From the NCBI RefSeq assembly GCF_019703515.2, contig NC_059356.1, positions 20,737,197-20,801,196 of the forward strand: DNA of 64,000 bases, written 5' to 3'. This DNA comes from Myxocyprinus asiaticus. Its lineage: Eukaryota > Chordata > Actinopteri > Cypriniformes > Catostomidae. The position numbers and the translations under genes were made by a program. A model generated the notes under the pieces. That model searched no databases. It was given only the letters and a program-made list of their open reading frames with translations, and was not told the origin of the DNA. Positions 51,273 through 62,862 of this stretch are shown here, piece after piece (position 1 is the first letter of the stretch; every line of letters begins with the position of its first letter).

Positions 51273-52400
51273 AAAGACAGAGACTATTTAGCAGAGATGG
51301 GCCACTTCTATTAAAATGAAGGGGGAAAATTGGAACTCCCAACCAAGTAGCTCTAGCACCAAATGGATGAAGATAGGAAGTACCGCCTTACAGGCAAAAG
51401 AGCCAATCACCTTTTAGAAATAGACATTGCCTTTCAATCATCTCGAGAATGTGCATAAGCTATACAAGCCGGGAAAATTGCGTTTTTAGCGTAATCTGAG
51501 GTAAAGAAGCACAGTTTATGATGCCAGTGTAGTCAGATTTTACTGCTGATTTGAAATATGTTCTTTGATCGTAATCTTGACCAACCGTTTTGGAGATTTA
51601 GGTCTTTCCCCATTCAATTAGATAGGAGCTGCACTGTCATGACTGGAAATAGCTTCCTGGGAGCATTCCAAAGATGGCCGCTATTGGACTGATTTGCTAG
51701 AATGACTTTGTTAACGATAAACGCAAGAACAAGAGCTCACAAGAACAATATAAACCAGTAGTAATCAGAATAGGAATAATTTGTTTGAGAATGATACTGC
51801 CCTATCACGCCACTAGTCACTCATGTTTAATGTTTTGACAGCATTGGTGGAAGAACGCATGTTCAAGAACCATTTAGGTTTAGGGTTTAGGGTTAGCGTT
51901 AGCAGCCCTACCCAGAGCCTCTCCTTCTTTAGATCTGTCTCTGAAGATTTAAGTAGACTTCAGCCACAGCAAGAGATGATTTTCTCTGTTAGTGCTTTCA
52001 GTTCTATCAGTTTTTAACCATTTCTGATTGTCAAAATCACCTTGAAACCAGTTGATTCAAATTTATTAAAAAAAAAAAAAGTTATATTAAAGTCTAGTAA
52101 TTTTTTGCAGATGTCACTTGGTTTGATGTTTTGTTATTAAATGGAATGATATTGATAATGTTATGGTATACATTTTAATGTTTGACTCAAGTGTCCAAAA
52201 GTGTCAACTCAAGCTAACAACAAGTTACCCATTAATTAATATGAATTACAGTATTGGATTGGACTGGATAGAAGAATACTAGGAAACACTGGACCAGCAA
52301 TACGCACACAGTACTGTAGCAGACATGGAAATACTTTGTTATTCTTTAATATTTCCTACATAGTTGTACATTTCCTACCTGTATCTGACCTGCTGAACCA
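51273..52400. other. intron, nothing recognised
   Basis: Ordinary intron; a short ggtttagggtttagggttag stretch at 51878-51897 is telomere-like only over a few units. No coding product. Confidence 0.4.
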
Positions 52401-52430
52401 TCATGTTGTGGGGGGGGGTTTAACTCGCAG

Positions 52431-52625
52431 GAGTGCCCGTGCCAAAGCTTGAGTGGTATAAGGATGCAGTGCCCCTCAGTAAACTCAACAACCCGCGCTA
52501 CAAGGTCATCCCCAGCATGGGCCTCCAGGTCAGAAAGCTACAGGCCAGCGATGCTGGAATCTTTCAGTGTTTCGCGAGGAACTCAGCCGGAGAGGCTCAG
52601 GTCCACACTTACCTGGACGTCACAA
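52431..52625 (+). CDS. sdk1: sidekick exon: second half of about Ig4
   Basis: It encodes GVPVPKLEWYKDAVPL (C-strand tryptophan), NNPRYKVIPSMGLQVR, and ASDAGIFQCFARNSAGEA with the F-strand cysteine, ending YLDVT. Both borders are phase 1. The donor is CACA|gtgagt. The acceptor, taactcgcag, is odd: its polypyrimidine tract is short and a run of nine G lies at 52410-52418. A palindromic transposon begins about 33 nt after the donor. The frame continues cleanly into the next exon, where the joined codon is Ser and the text reads VTSIAPSF. Confidence 0.9.
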
Positions 52626-52658
52626 GTGAGTATGAATCCAAAGCAGTGCATGCACATC

Positions 52659-53074
52659 AAGGAATAATTCACCCAAAAATTACAATTCTGTCTTCATTTG
52701 TTCATAACACATAAGACTTTCCTTCTTCTGTGGCAAATTAAAGGACACACCAAGGAGTGCTAGGACAAATGTTAAGATTTTCAGTGAATAGCAATTAAAT
52801 TTTTCATCTGTTTCTCACCCAAAGCTTTTGTATGGCTTCAGAATACTTGAAATATAGCACACAAGTTGTATGGATCTCTTTTCTGGGGCTATTGTGTCAT
52901 TTTTTTAAGTTTGAAAGCTTCAGTCTCCATTCATTGTAATTGCATGGTTAAGAGCATCCTGCACATTCTTCAGAATTTCTCCTTTTGTTTTCCATGGAAT
53001 AAATAAAGACAGGTTTGGAACAACATAAGGGTGAGTAAATGATGACAGCACTTTCATTTTTGGGTGGACAATTC
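52659..53074. mobile_element. palindromic element, family B, beside an exon
   Basis: It starts aaggaataattcacccaaaa and ends atgacagcactttcattttt then gggtgga, with the acaggtttggaacaacataa right arm. Its left end is about 33 nt after the donor of the exon ending at 52625. Confidence 0.75.
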
Positions 53075-53518
53075 TGTTTACTCACTGATACTGACACACA
53101 AAGAGAGATATTGTCAAGGGCATTAGATGTGACCAGCTGGAGAGTTCACCTTCTCTCAGCTGTATTACAGCAGTTTTCTGGCATGACAGATGTGTTATTT
53201 CTAATCTACAATCACATGACTCTCACTCCTTTCCATAAGTGATGGAATGGCTCCCCACTGAGAGGCCTGTCTGAAGTTGATTACATTGTGGTGTTTGTTA
53301 GTCCCTGCCCTGATCTGTGCTGTATGAGAACATTAAGACCCCCTCAGAGGAGCACTCTAATCACACAGATAATTACCACAGCCCCAATTGCACATATTTA
53401 CTGCATGTAGATTGCCATAATGATTTTAACTTCGAGACATATTGACCTTTGTATCATCTGATTCCCTATGATTATACAGAATGTTTTAGGGAGCTGAAAA
53501 AATAAAATAAGGTTATGA
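53075..53518. other. intron, nothing recognised
   Basis: Plain intron between two mobile elements; no supported feature. Confidence 0.4.
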
Positions 53519-53522
53519 TTAA

Positions 53523-54484
53523 CCCTTAAATGCATGGTTATTTTCCCAAACACTCTTACATATTCGGGTCTTTAGAGTTCCGGCACTTATATCTACCACA
53601 AATGGATCTACAAAATGCCCAGATAGTGTAAAATTTTCAAAATATTTTCACGACAATTAGAAAATAATAGAATATATTCTGATATGTTTTATTTTTCATA
53701 TATCAAAGAGATCAGGACAAATCTAGAACAGGATTCGTTACTTTCACACTGAAATTCCATGAGTCAAAAACATACTGAGCTATACATAACACATAAGCTA
53801 CACATAGGTTACACGTATGTATTTTCTCAAGCACTTATTGAGTCTAACTAGATGCACAACTTACATAATTTCAGTAGTACATCCAAAAGACAGTAGCCAA
53901 ATCATGCTGTTCATGTGTTGTACTTGCTATAGTTTAATTTTATGTTGTTTATTTATCAAATAGCAATGTCAAATGTAAATCAAGTCAATCACTGAAACAT
54001 CAGCTCTACCTTGAGTAAGAAATTGTATGCATAATATGTATGTGTATATGCATATAAAATACTGACAATTCACAATTGTTGATAATTCATTGTTGCACAG
54101 AAAATCAACATGATACAGATTTAGCATTTATTTGTATAGATTGGTACTCATTTCTCTTGTAATAAATATAGAAATAGACATCCTGTGATAGTAAAATTAT
54201 ATAGAAATGAAATAATCCTAAAAATAGAATTTATGGGAATGAAAAAAACAAAACAAAAAACACTCTTACTACTAGGGTCTCTAATGACCCTATACACTTG
54301 GTACTTAAACCATTATTTATTTATTTTATTTTATTTTATTTATTTATTTTTTGTGTTACACTATTTATAAGCGATATATTGAGGAATACTAAAGAGGTGT
54401 GGGCACAACTCCAAAAAATGGATGAGGTACAGGGGGTGGAATGAGGTCCTGGGTCACTAAGGACCTGAACTAAGTGTTTAAGGG
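53523..54484. mobile_element. piggyBac-type MITE flanked by TTAA
   Basis: TTAA at 53519-53522 and 54485-54488 flank ends cccttaaatgcatggttatt and (reverse complement of the right) cccttaaacacttagttcag. CCC...GGG termini at TTAA targets are diagnostic of the piggyBac superfamily. The 962-bp interior is AT-rich and has no transposase. Confidence 0.75.
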
Positions 54485-54547
54485 TTAAATATACTCCTAT
54501 CCTAGTCTAATATGCTAAGGCAACTAAAAAATAATCTATCATTGGTT

Positions 54548-54645
54548 GAGTTCCCCAAAAAGTGTTAACTCACGTGCTATCAAAGCATTGCTCTGTTTGT
54601 CTTGACCAGCCCAATGCAGCAACAATGGCTCAACCAATCAATTAG
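54548..54645 (-). repeat. interspersed repeat, family C, copy 4 (inverted)
   Basis: Read on the minus strand: gagccattgttgctgcattg, ggctggtcaagacaaacag, agcaatgctttgatagcacg, matching the other family-C copies. Confidence 0.6.
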
Positions 54646-56169
54646 AATAAAATCATAAATTTGTATATGAATGTCAGTATGAACCCTCCAGTACATGGAC
54701 ATTGGCCAGTCACAACAGAGGCAATTTACATATATGAGTCTTAAAGCTACAGAAGAAAAACCAGCTTTTTCTAGAAGTGAAAATGGCCATGAAAAACTGC
54801 ATGTTGTCCAAGAAACCTTGACTATTATTAGTTCAACAAAAGTGTATAATATGCCATCTCTAATAGAGAAACGTTTAATAGAGAAACGTTGCTTTTGAGC
54901 AAGTAAAGTAATGTGCACTCAACCCTTACCTTTGTTATCCAACAAGGTAAGATGGCAAAAGCTGAAAAAAAAGTCCAGGCATGTGTCAGGTTATCTCTTT
55001 AGAGTTGAAAATCTCACATGGAATGTGGGTTCATCTGTCTTGCATATTGATCACGCAAATCTAGGCTCGCTTATTGACCAGCGGTTCAATCAGATCTGTG
55101 TTAGTTCTTCTGCAGGCTTTATTATCCCTGTATAGATCTGTTCCATGCTAAAGTGATCAAGGACAAGTGCAGAGGATGAATGTTAGTGTGGTGTGTAATC
55201 ACTCATCAGGCCTTTATCTCTCCAGAGAGGCTGTGAACAGGGTCACTGTAGAAACAGCTGAGCATTTTGAGCATGTTGATTTTCAATGGCAGACTACCTT
55301 TGGTTTTTAAGTGTCCTACACTGTGTTAGGATGCACTGCTCAAATTTTCTGGCTAAGATACTACTGACATACCCACTATCTTCACAGTTTTTAAGCAGAA
55401 GCATCACTAATTATTGATCATGCTTAGGGTCAGGGATTTTTCAAAACTAGCATTAAAACATTTGCACGTAACCGCATGTAACCGCAACTGTTTGTGCTAC
55501 GGACATGAATAATCATGTGACTTGTTGAGGAGAGGTATGCTGTAGAGCGCAACAGTCTGATTGCGCAAGTAAAAATCCCATTTATTTATTTATTTATTTC
55601 CATAGAGGGATAGTTTTTCTTTTTACAATAACTTTGAAACATTTAAAGACAGACCTACCGGGAGTTCCAGATTGTAAATCAATGGTATGTGCTTCTGTTG
55701 AAGCCATCAGTCTGTGTTATTTCAACTTCATTTAAAAAATAAAATAAATTTTTAATAGTGGAATTTGTGTTGAATAACTATGCCAGCCATGTTCCTACAG
55801 AGAAAGATCCACCAATCAGAGAATCACGGCTAACAAAGTGCGGCAAAAACGCTACGCAATGACTGTGAATAACGCAATCGAGTTTCTCTTTGGTTTGTCT
55901 CCCTACACTCTTTAGCTACTTATCTATTTGTATCTATCTGAATATTTTGAAATAAACTTAAAATGTTATATTTCTTTACTTGCATTCAACAACTTTAAAT
56001 CAATATTTTTATTGTTTTTAGTTCGATTAAGTCATCCGCAATGCTTCATTGGATTGTAGCTCATTCCCTCATGAAAAACGTTAAGTACAGTCTTTTTTTC
56101 TGATTTTCAAATACTTTTTTACTTCATATCAAAGTTTGTAATTGTAACGTGTGCTGGCTGCTGGCAATG
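54646..56169. other. intron, nothing recognised
   Basis: AT-rich intron with a short (TTTA)n run near 55582. No repeat family or coding signal is supported. Confidence 0.4.
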
Positions 56170-56575
56170 ATGATGAAGACGAAGATGATGAGAAGCCAAG
56201 TGCAGTTTTAATTACAGAACGTGAAATCCAAAAACCCTAACTAAATATAAACATGAACATGGCTTGACTAAAAACTTGACTATAAACGTGGCCTGACATA
56301 AACTTCTACACTCACATCCATCACATTCAATACTAGACAACGAGACAATGCAAACATGAGGGCTTAAATACAAGACATGGGAGAACATAAACCAATGAAC
56401 AAACAGAACTCATAACAAGCTAATTAAACAATAACCCAATGAAAACATGACACAAGAGCATGGAGGGAAAACAGAAATCACATGACAAGGGAAACAGGAA
56501 CACATGACATGAACCAGGAACTAGAATTTCAAAATAGAAGACATGAATCAACACAATACACATGACAGTAATCTT
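56170..56575. repeat. A+C-biased interspersed repeat fragment
   Basis: The strand is very poor in T and reads acatgacacaagagcatgga, acatgacaagggaaacagga and acatgacatgaaccaggaac. It resembles 19641-20690 in style but not clearly in sequence. The class is undetermined. Confidence 0.5.
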
Positions 56576-56869
56576 GCAATTCACCTCAGAGCTGTTTGGA
56601 TTGGTTCAATGCTTAGAACTTTTTTAGGAAGTACTTTGTAAAATCCCTATGAAAAAAAATTAATGGGAAAAACACTAATGGAACTAAGACCGCGTAAAAA
56701 GTGGGGGTGCACTGCTGCGCTCCATTACATTTGTAAGCGTTCAGGTGATTTTCGCCTGCTGGACTTTAAAACTAGTGAAAAAATTCCATTAACTTGCATT
56801 GAATGAGAGGGACTCGAGACATATCTATGGACCAATATCATAGAGACTTGGGAGACTTTGGAGTGAAGC

Positions 56870-56982
56870 AACCACCCAGAGCACCCTAGCAACTGCATAG
56901 GAACACAATAAATAGCATTCAGAACACCTTAGTAGTGGCATATAGTAGCAACGCTATGGCAACCACACACAATATCCCTGCA
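56870..56982. repeat. degenerate agcaaccacc-type minisatellite
   Basis: agcaaccacccagagcaccc, tagcaactgcataggaacac and ggcaaccacacaca parallel the array at 15100-15340. Confidence 0.55.
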
Positions 56983-56983
56983 C

Positions 56984-57075
56984 ATCAAATCAAATCAAAT
57001 CACTTTATTGTCACACAGCCATATACACAAGTGCAATGGTGTGTGAAATTCTTGGGTGCAGTTCCGATCAACATA
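56984..57075 (-). mobile_element. LINE 3' tail, inverted
   Basis: catcaaatcaaatcaaatca then ctttattgtcacacagccat is, on the minus strand, a LINE-type 3' end (acaataaagtgatttgattt) with pentamer repeats, like that at 26.8 kb. The body upstream on the minus strand is short and noncoding. Confidence 0.65.
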
Positions 57076-57288
57076 GCAGTCGTGACAGTGATGAGACATA
57101 TACCAATTTACAATAACATCAAATTAACACAACACAATTTAAACATCTGTTATACACATAATTACACTCAACAATATACAAATAATAACATACACTGTAC
57201 AGTATACAATACGCTGTTTTTTTTTTTTTTAATTATATAGATACACATTATTCAATGAAAATTAAAAATTAAAATATATTAAAAAAAA

Positions 57289-57290
<2 letters not shown>

Positions 57291-57347
<57 letters not shown>
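57291..57347. repeat. (TA)n microsatellite
   Basis: Uninterrupted TA dinucleotides; the first of two TA runs close together. Confidence 0.9.
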
Positions 57348-57353
<6 letters not shown>

Positions 57354-57456
57354 ACAGTATTGTACTGTATTGACATTCAGGCTGTCGGTTGATAGTCAGT
57401 TGTTAAGAGAAAATGGCATTGTTGAAATGAGTTGTGAATTCACCTCACATTTCCTT

Positions 57457-57543
<87 letters not shown>
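57457..57543. repeat. A-run followed by (AT)n microsatellite
   Basis: A15 followed by about 72 nt of AT dinucleotides. A Tyr/Ile-alternating open frame here is an artefact. 57544-58086 is plain intron up to the next acceptor. Confidence 0.9.
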
Positions 57544-57547
<4 letters not shown>

Positions 57548-58086
57548 TCTCATAGAAAATGGTGTAAAGGGATTGGAAACCAAACTGTAATGGGTTTTAT
57601 TTTCTCATCTCGATTGTTCCAACTTGATATGGCGCACATTCAACAATGCATCCAAGTAGCCCTATTTTACTCTCAATTAGGAATATACTTTACTTTTCCA
57701 AATGGAACTACCTATTCATTTGCACATCTCTAGCCATTTAAAATGACCAACTAACTTCACAATGCCTTCATTGTGGGCACCCAATCAGATCAGCATAATT
57801 ATCTTCATGCCAGTTGTTTACTGTTACAGATTTGAAACACAAATTTGCAGGCTTATGGCCTTTGATGGCTATAAAAAGCATCAGCAGTATTCAGATGGAA
57901 GTGTGTAGAAAGAACTGTGCTTTAATTCAATTCCTGTCTGTTGTTTGGTCTCTTATAACACTTTGTGTGTGCATGTGTGCTCCTGTTGGGGCGTGTGGGT
58001 GGACTGCATTTGGCGTGAGGCTCATGGACACGGAGTGAACATGGCATCTTCTTGCATGATTAAAACTGCAATGGTGTGTTCTGCAG

Positions 58087-58203
58087 GTATAGCTCCGTCA
58101 TTCACCGCAGCACCGGTCAACATCACTGTCACAGATGGAGCAGTGGCCGCATTCACCTGTCAAGTATCTGGGGCACCTAAACCCACCATCACTTGGAAGA
58201 GAG
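58087..58203 (+). CDS. sdk1: sidekick exon: first half of about Ig5
   Basis: The acceptor is ...tgtgttctgcag and the donor is AGAG|gtaata. It encodes IAPSFTAAPVNITVTDG, then AAFTCQVSGAPKPTITWKR. It holds both the B-strand cysteine and the C-strand tryptophan, and APKPTITW is a classic I-set Ig motif. NIT is a possible glycosylation site. Both borders are phase 1. An ATG that lies upstream in the same open frame is intronic and not a start. Confidence 0.9.
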
Positions 58204-59497
58204 GTAATAGTATTGTCCTTTGTGATGCAGTGTGATGTTTTAATTTTAGCATTGCTTCTTGAATTCAAACCAATCAGTGAGGCAGCTGCTTTCTAAGGGG
58301 TCGTTCACACCGTAGACTTTTTTGCATCCGTCTACACAGTTTTTCAATTGTCTTTCTACGTGAATATGCACTAGACGAACATCGGGTTTTTTTCAGCATC
58401 TCGTGCAGGAATGCCGTTTTGTTTAAATGGAATGTCAAGTTCAAAAGAACTTCAATTTAAAAATGTGTCTAGAGACATCTGTGTTTTGATCTGTGTTCTG
58501 TTGTATTTGTTGTGCTAAAATAATTTTTTTGCTTTTAGCTTTAGCTTTTTATTAGCTTAAGAACACGATTGGTCTGAACGGCCCCCAGGGCATGCTAATC
58601 ATCATGACCCTCAAAATTGACTGAATTGGAACATAGACAAGAACTCCGTGCGCCACACAAATAATTCTCTTCATGGAAGACTCAACTCACAACTGATTTC
58701 AATATAGTTTGACATTAGCATGCTGCTAAGCTAACAGCTTGATTTTGTAAAAATGACAAATGTACATAGCACACATAAATATTAGATAGAATAATCTATT
58801 TTTAATTACACTTAGCTATCTTTTTACTTCTTTTTACCATGCTTTTCAGTATTGAATGAAATACACATTTATTTATAATCAACATTTCTCTCGTTTCATG
58901 CGCCGAATTGTTTTCCCACTGAGCTTATCGCAATGCATTCTATGATTGTCTTCTCCGTTCAGGATACATGTGATGCTGCCCTAGAATTTGGCCATAGCAA
59001 GGTATTTTATTAGGGATCTTAATTGACCCTTCACTAAGCTCTGCCTCCCCTTGGTTACCGTTGCTCACTCTGATAAGCATTACAGAACTTCCCATAGGAA
59101 GCAGCTTTTGCATCAGGATCTATGCCTTAAAATGCTGCATCTGTAGGCAGCTTGCTAGGTTTTGGAACAGAGCATTAATGTGCTGATTTAATATCACTAC
59201 TAACATGAATGCATCTTGGCCCTGCTGTTTTGTTATGTTTACTGGTGTAATATTTTATAAATGACAGCCAGATCAACTCGCAGGCATCCTCGATTACTGC
59301 AGCAAAGACCTGAATTGATGTATGAGGTTGTGTGTTTTGTGCTTCACATGAAAACATTAAGATGTCTTTGTTGCAGCTGATTGGCAACACAAAAGATAAT
59401 TTCATGCAAGAGCAACAAAAAATCTTCCATTACATTCTGTCACTGTTTTGGCTATATTCATGAAGTCGTTGCCAAAGCCTTCCCAATTATGAAGCGG

Positions 59498-59499
<2 letters not shown>
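58204..59499. other. intron, nothing recognised
   Basis: No repeat family or coding sequence is supported. 58300-58340 (gtcgttcacaccgtagactt) resembles a MITE terminus without a partner. Confidence 0.4.

Positions 59500-59535
<36 letters not shown>
59500..59535. repeat. (TA)n microsatellite
   Basis: Short uninterrupted TA run 190 nt upstream of the last exon. Confidence 0.9.
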
Positions 59536-59538
<3 letters not shown>

Positions 59539-59725
59539 GTGGCCCACCTAACAAGGCAGAGAGCTCTGCAGGCGGATGTTCCTCTGGGAAAACTTTAAGC
59601 TTGTAATAAAATCATCCCGAGCTGCGGCGCTATGCATAGTGATGTTCTATTAATCCCTTATGTGAAAGCACAAGTTAGCTATTGGGGTTTGTGTGTGTGT
59701 TTGTCTGCGTATGTATGCTCAACAG

Positions 59726-59893
59726 ACACTCAGGTTCTAGCCAGCGGATCGGTGCAGATTCCACGTTTCACCCTTATGGAGTCCGGCGGTCTGCAAGTTC
59801 AGCCGGTGGTACTTCAGGACACGGGGACGTACACCTGCTACGCCGCTAACTCAGAGGGAGCGATCAACGCCAGCGCCTCCCTCACCGTATGGA
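59726..59893 (+). CDS. sdk1: sidekick exon: second half of about Ig5
   Basis: The acceptor is ...tatgctcaacag and the donor is TGGA|gtaaga. It encodes TQVLASGSVQIPRF, ESGGLQVQPVVLQDTG, TYTCYAANSEG and NASASLTVW, ending in phase 1. The cysteine in TYTC pairs with FTC of the previous exon. The LASGSVQIPRF and YAANSEG stretches are the strongest sidekick signature in the window. NAS is a possible glycosylation site. No later exon is visible before base 64000: the downstream intron is filled first by a palindromic element and then by a DIRS retrotransposon. Confidence 0.92.
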
Positions 59894-59927
59894 GTAAGAG
59901 AATCACACTCTCACACATATTAAACCT

Positions 59928-60540
59928 TTAAAGGAAAAAAACGTTCATGTTTTTCCAAACCTGAATGACTGTCTTTCTTATGTGAAACACAAAAGGAGAT
60001 ATTAGGCTGAAAGTTCATGCTGCTGTTATCCATACAACAAGAGCATAAGTGACCAGGGGCTGTCAAACTCCAAAAACAACAAAACAAGCACCATAGATAC
60101 ACCATAACAGTGGTCCATTTGACTTGTGCATTGTATTCCAAGTCGTCTGAAGTCATGTAATAGCTTTGTTTTAGGTACAGACTGAAATTTGTTGTATGGA
60201 AAACTTCCTCTCCACCACAGCTCTCAAATCTCTTTTGGGTAGATTCAAATATGGCGCATCTTGCCAAGTTTAATGTCAATGATGCAAAATCGGCATTGGT
60301 TGTTGCATGTCTCTAAACCAATCATATCACACAGAGGATTGGTAGACTTGAAATATAACACACAAGTTGTATGGACTAATTATATAGTAATTTTTGGCTA
60401 TTTATTTCATGGTATTTTCTTGTCATTTTTTAAAAGCAAGGCCATCTATTACCATATATTTTCATTGTGTGGAGAAGGTTTCCTTGGGGTAGAAAGTAAG
60501 TCATACAGGTTTGGAACAACAACATGAGGGTGAGTAATTT
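59928..60540. mobile_element. family-B-type palindromic element, right end replaced by DIRS
   Basis: It starts tttaaaggaaaaaaacgttc 34 nt after the exon donor, has ttccaaacctgaatgactgt on the left and tcatacaggtttggaacaac, then atgagggtgagtaattt, on the right. The expected tail (gggtgaactatcccttt) is absent; the DIRS leader follows at about 60547. Confidence 0.7.
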
Positions 60541-60685
60541 AAATTCCCTATCTGTCACTCACTCGACATTGTGTCGATGTAGTGACACTAGGGGTCACTC
60601 TTGGGAGCCCGAAACACCTCTGGTCTTTGAAAAAAGGCCAATGAAAATTGGTGAGTGGTATTTGCATACCACTCCCCCGAACATA

Positions 60686-60704
60686 CGGGTATAAAAGGAG
60701 CTGG
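60686..60704 (+). promoter_or_regulatory. probable TATA-type promoter of DIRS copy 2
   Basis: gggtataaaaggagctgg has a good TATA box (tataaaag) about 270 nt upstream of the likely gag start at 60963. Copy 1 has gctatatag in the matching place near 11273. This is motif-based only. Confidence 0.45.
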
Positions 60705-60962
60705 TTTGCAACCACTCATTCAGATTTTCTCTTCGGAGCCGAACGGTCGATGCTCAATGAGCTGAATTCCCACGGCTGTTCATTCACCTCTGCTGGATCT
60801 GACGCCGCATTTCAGCGGCTTCTCCCCCCTCTGCGCTGGTGCACTGCAGAGAACGCCCCTGGGCGCTTCGGCAGAAATAATAGAGTATATTCTAAAAAAG
60901 AGTATATTTCTCTAAAAGAGCAGCACACACAGAACGTATTTTTAAAGACGCGTCTTTTAAAG

Positions 60963-62433
60963 ATGCCTTTCCGTTTGTGTGTTATTCCTGGTTGCGGTTG
61001 TTATCTCTCGCCTTCTGACGGTCACGATTGCTGTCTTTCGTGTCTGGCCGCTGCCCACATAGAGACAGCGTTCTTGGATGGGTCATGTACTCATTGCGAG
61101 AACATGTCCATGGCAACGATGTGGTCGCGGCTTGCCTTTGTAAGAAAGCAAGCCACCCCAGCGGCTCCCTGCCCCGGTCCTTCTACCCACGGGTATGAGG
61201 CCAGCATAGCTAGCACTGGGGGCGATTTGGGGACCCCAATGGGACCACCTCCACCGGATATCCCCCCACGGACCTCCCATTCCCCAGCATGCTCGTCTTC
61301 CCTGATAGGGCTTCCGGATGAGTCCGCCGGCTCATCTCACGGCGAGTTCGACCTCTTATTCGGAGCCCGCGAAGGTGATGAGCTCTCGAGCACAGCATCG
61401 GAGAGCAGGCTCATCCAGTCGGATGCGGAAGCCTCAGCTGGGCTCCTCCCCTCGGGTGCGGTCGCCCAGTCACAGGCTGATTCGGAGATGACGGACATGC
61501 TTTCCCGGGCAGCTGCAAGCGTCAGGCTAGAGTGGAACCCTCCGCTCTCCCCTGAACCCTCGCGGCTCGATGATTGGTTCCTGGGCTCACGGCGCCGCTC
61601 ACAGCCATGCCCCACCCCAGTTCCTTTCTTCCTGGAAGTGCACGAGGAGCTGACAAGGTCGTGGGAGGCACCTTTTACTGCCCGGTCCTGATCTTTCAGC
61701 TCCTCCGCCCTCACTCTCCTCGATGGTGGGGCAGCCAAGGGCTATTCGGCGATCCCCTTGGTGGACAAGGCGCTCGTGGTGCACCTATGCCCGCAGAGCG
61801 CCGCCACCTGGCACGGGCGCCCAAAGCTCCTGTCCAAGGCCTGTAGGTTTACATCATCCCTGACGGGCAAAGCCTATGGTGCCGCTGGACAAGCCGCCTC
61901 CACCCTGCACGCCATGGCTCTCCTGCAAATTCACAAAGCCGATAAAGGAACTGCACGAGGGTAGTTCCACCCCAGGATTGATGCAGGAGCTGCGCTCGGC
62001 GACCGACCTCGCTCTCTGGGTGACAAAGGTCACGGCGCAGTCTCTCGGGCCAGCAATGACCACCTTGGTGGTCCAGGAGCACCACCTTTGGCTCAGCCTG
62101 GTCAAAATGGGAGAGGCCGACAAGGCATGGTTCCTTGGCGCCCCCATTTCCTAGGTTGGCCTGTTCGGCGACACTGTCGAGGACTTTGCCCAGCAATTCT
62201 CGGTGGTGAAGCAGCAGATGGAGGCTATCCGGCACTTCCTGCCCTGGCGCGGCTCAAAATCCGGCACCCCGTCTACTCATCGCCAAGGGTGTCCCCCTGT
62301 GGTGACTGCACCGGCTCCGCTGCAGCCCGCAGCTGTGACCCGGTCCCGGCATGGAGCCCACCGCAGGAAGCAGACGCCACCCGTCACACAACCGGCCGCC
62401 AAGAACCCATGGAAGGCTTTGAAGCGCCCCTGA
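60963..62433 (+). pseudogene. DIRS copy 2 gag-like gene, broken
   Basis: The most likely start is the ATG at 60963: MPFRLCVIPGCGCYLSP, with a Cys/His cluster (DGHDCCLSC, HIE, CTHCENM) like a zinc finger over residues 6-48. Later come FDLLFGAREGDELSS, DMLSRAAASVRLEWNPP and FFLEVHEELTRSW. An in-frame TGA at 61689-61691 stops it, yet the same frame resumes with DKALVVHLCPQSAATWHG and GKAYGAAGQAASTLHAMA. A frameshift near 61945 moves to ELRSATDLALWVTKVTAQ, then a TAG at 62152-62154, then FAQQFSVVKQQMEAIRHF to 62433. The longer upstream open frame from 60648 covers the leader and is probably not translated. Confidence 0.75.
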
Positions 62434-62862
62434 GATGGGCGACCCAGGGACGACGAAATCCACTGCTCTGGAGCTGGTAAGCAGACCACTCCATCCCCCG
62501 GTGGAGGGCCAGGAGGAGAATCTTTTGTTACCTTTTCATTTAATTTCGCCACATGCCCAAGTGGCTGCGGTGCCCAAGAGTTCAGCAAGAGCGGTTTCCT
62601 TGTTCCCTGGGTCACATACCCGGTGCGCACGGCCGTCAACACGGCCACCGTCCACCATTCCATTTTGGCAGGTTTGGCACTCCAGCGGCGGTCTCCCCGC
62701 CCCTGCACGCCCAGCTGTGGCACAAATCCACCCCCGATGTAACAGTCTCCACGGGTCACGAGGACAGGCCTCTTCCTCCCCCATCCCAGGCTGTTCCGGG
62801 GGTGGTCACAAGGAGCCAGGTAAGTGCTTCGATGTCCCTGAACTCAGCACGGCCACGACACA

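Noticed and set aside
51878..51897. Interstitial telomeric repeat
   Set aside because: Only about three imperfect units of ggttta/ggttag are present.
60648..60962. N-terminal extension of the DIRS gag frame
   Set aside because: It covers the leader just before and after the TATA-like motif; the Cys-rich start at 60963 is the better beginning.
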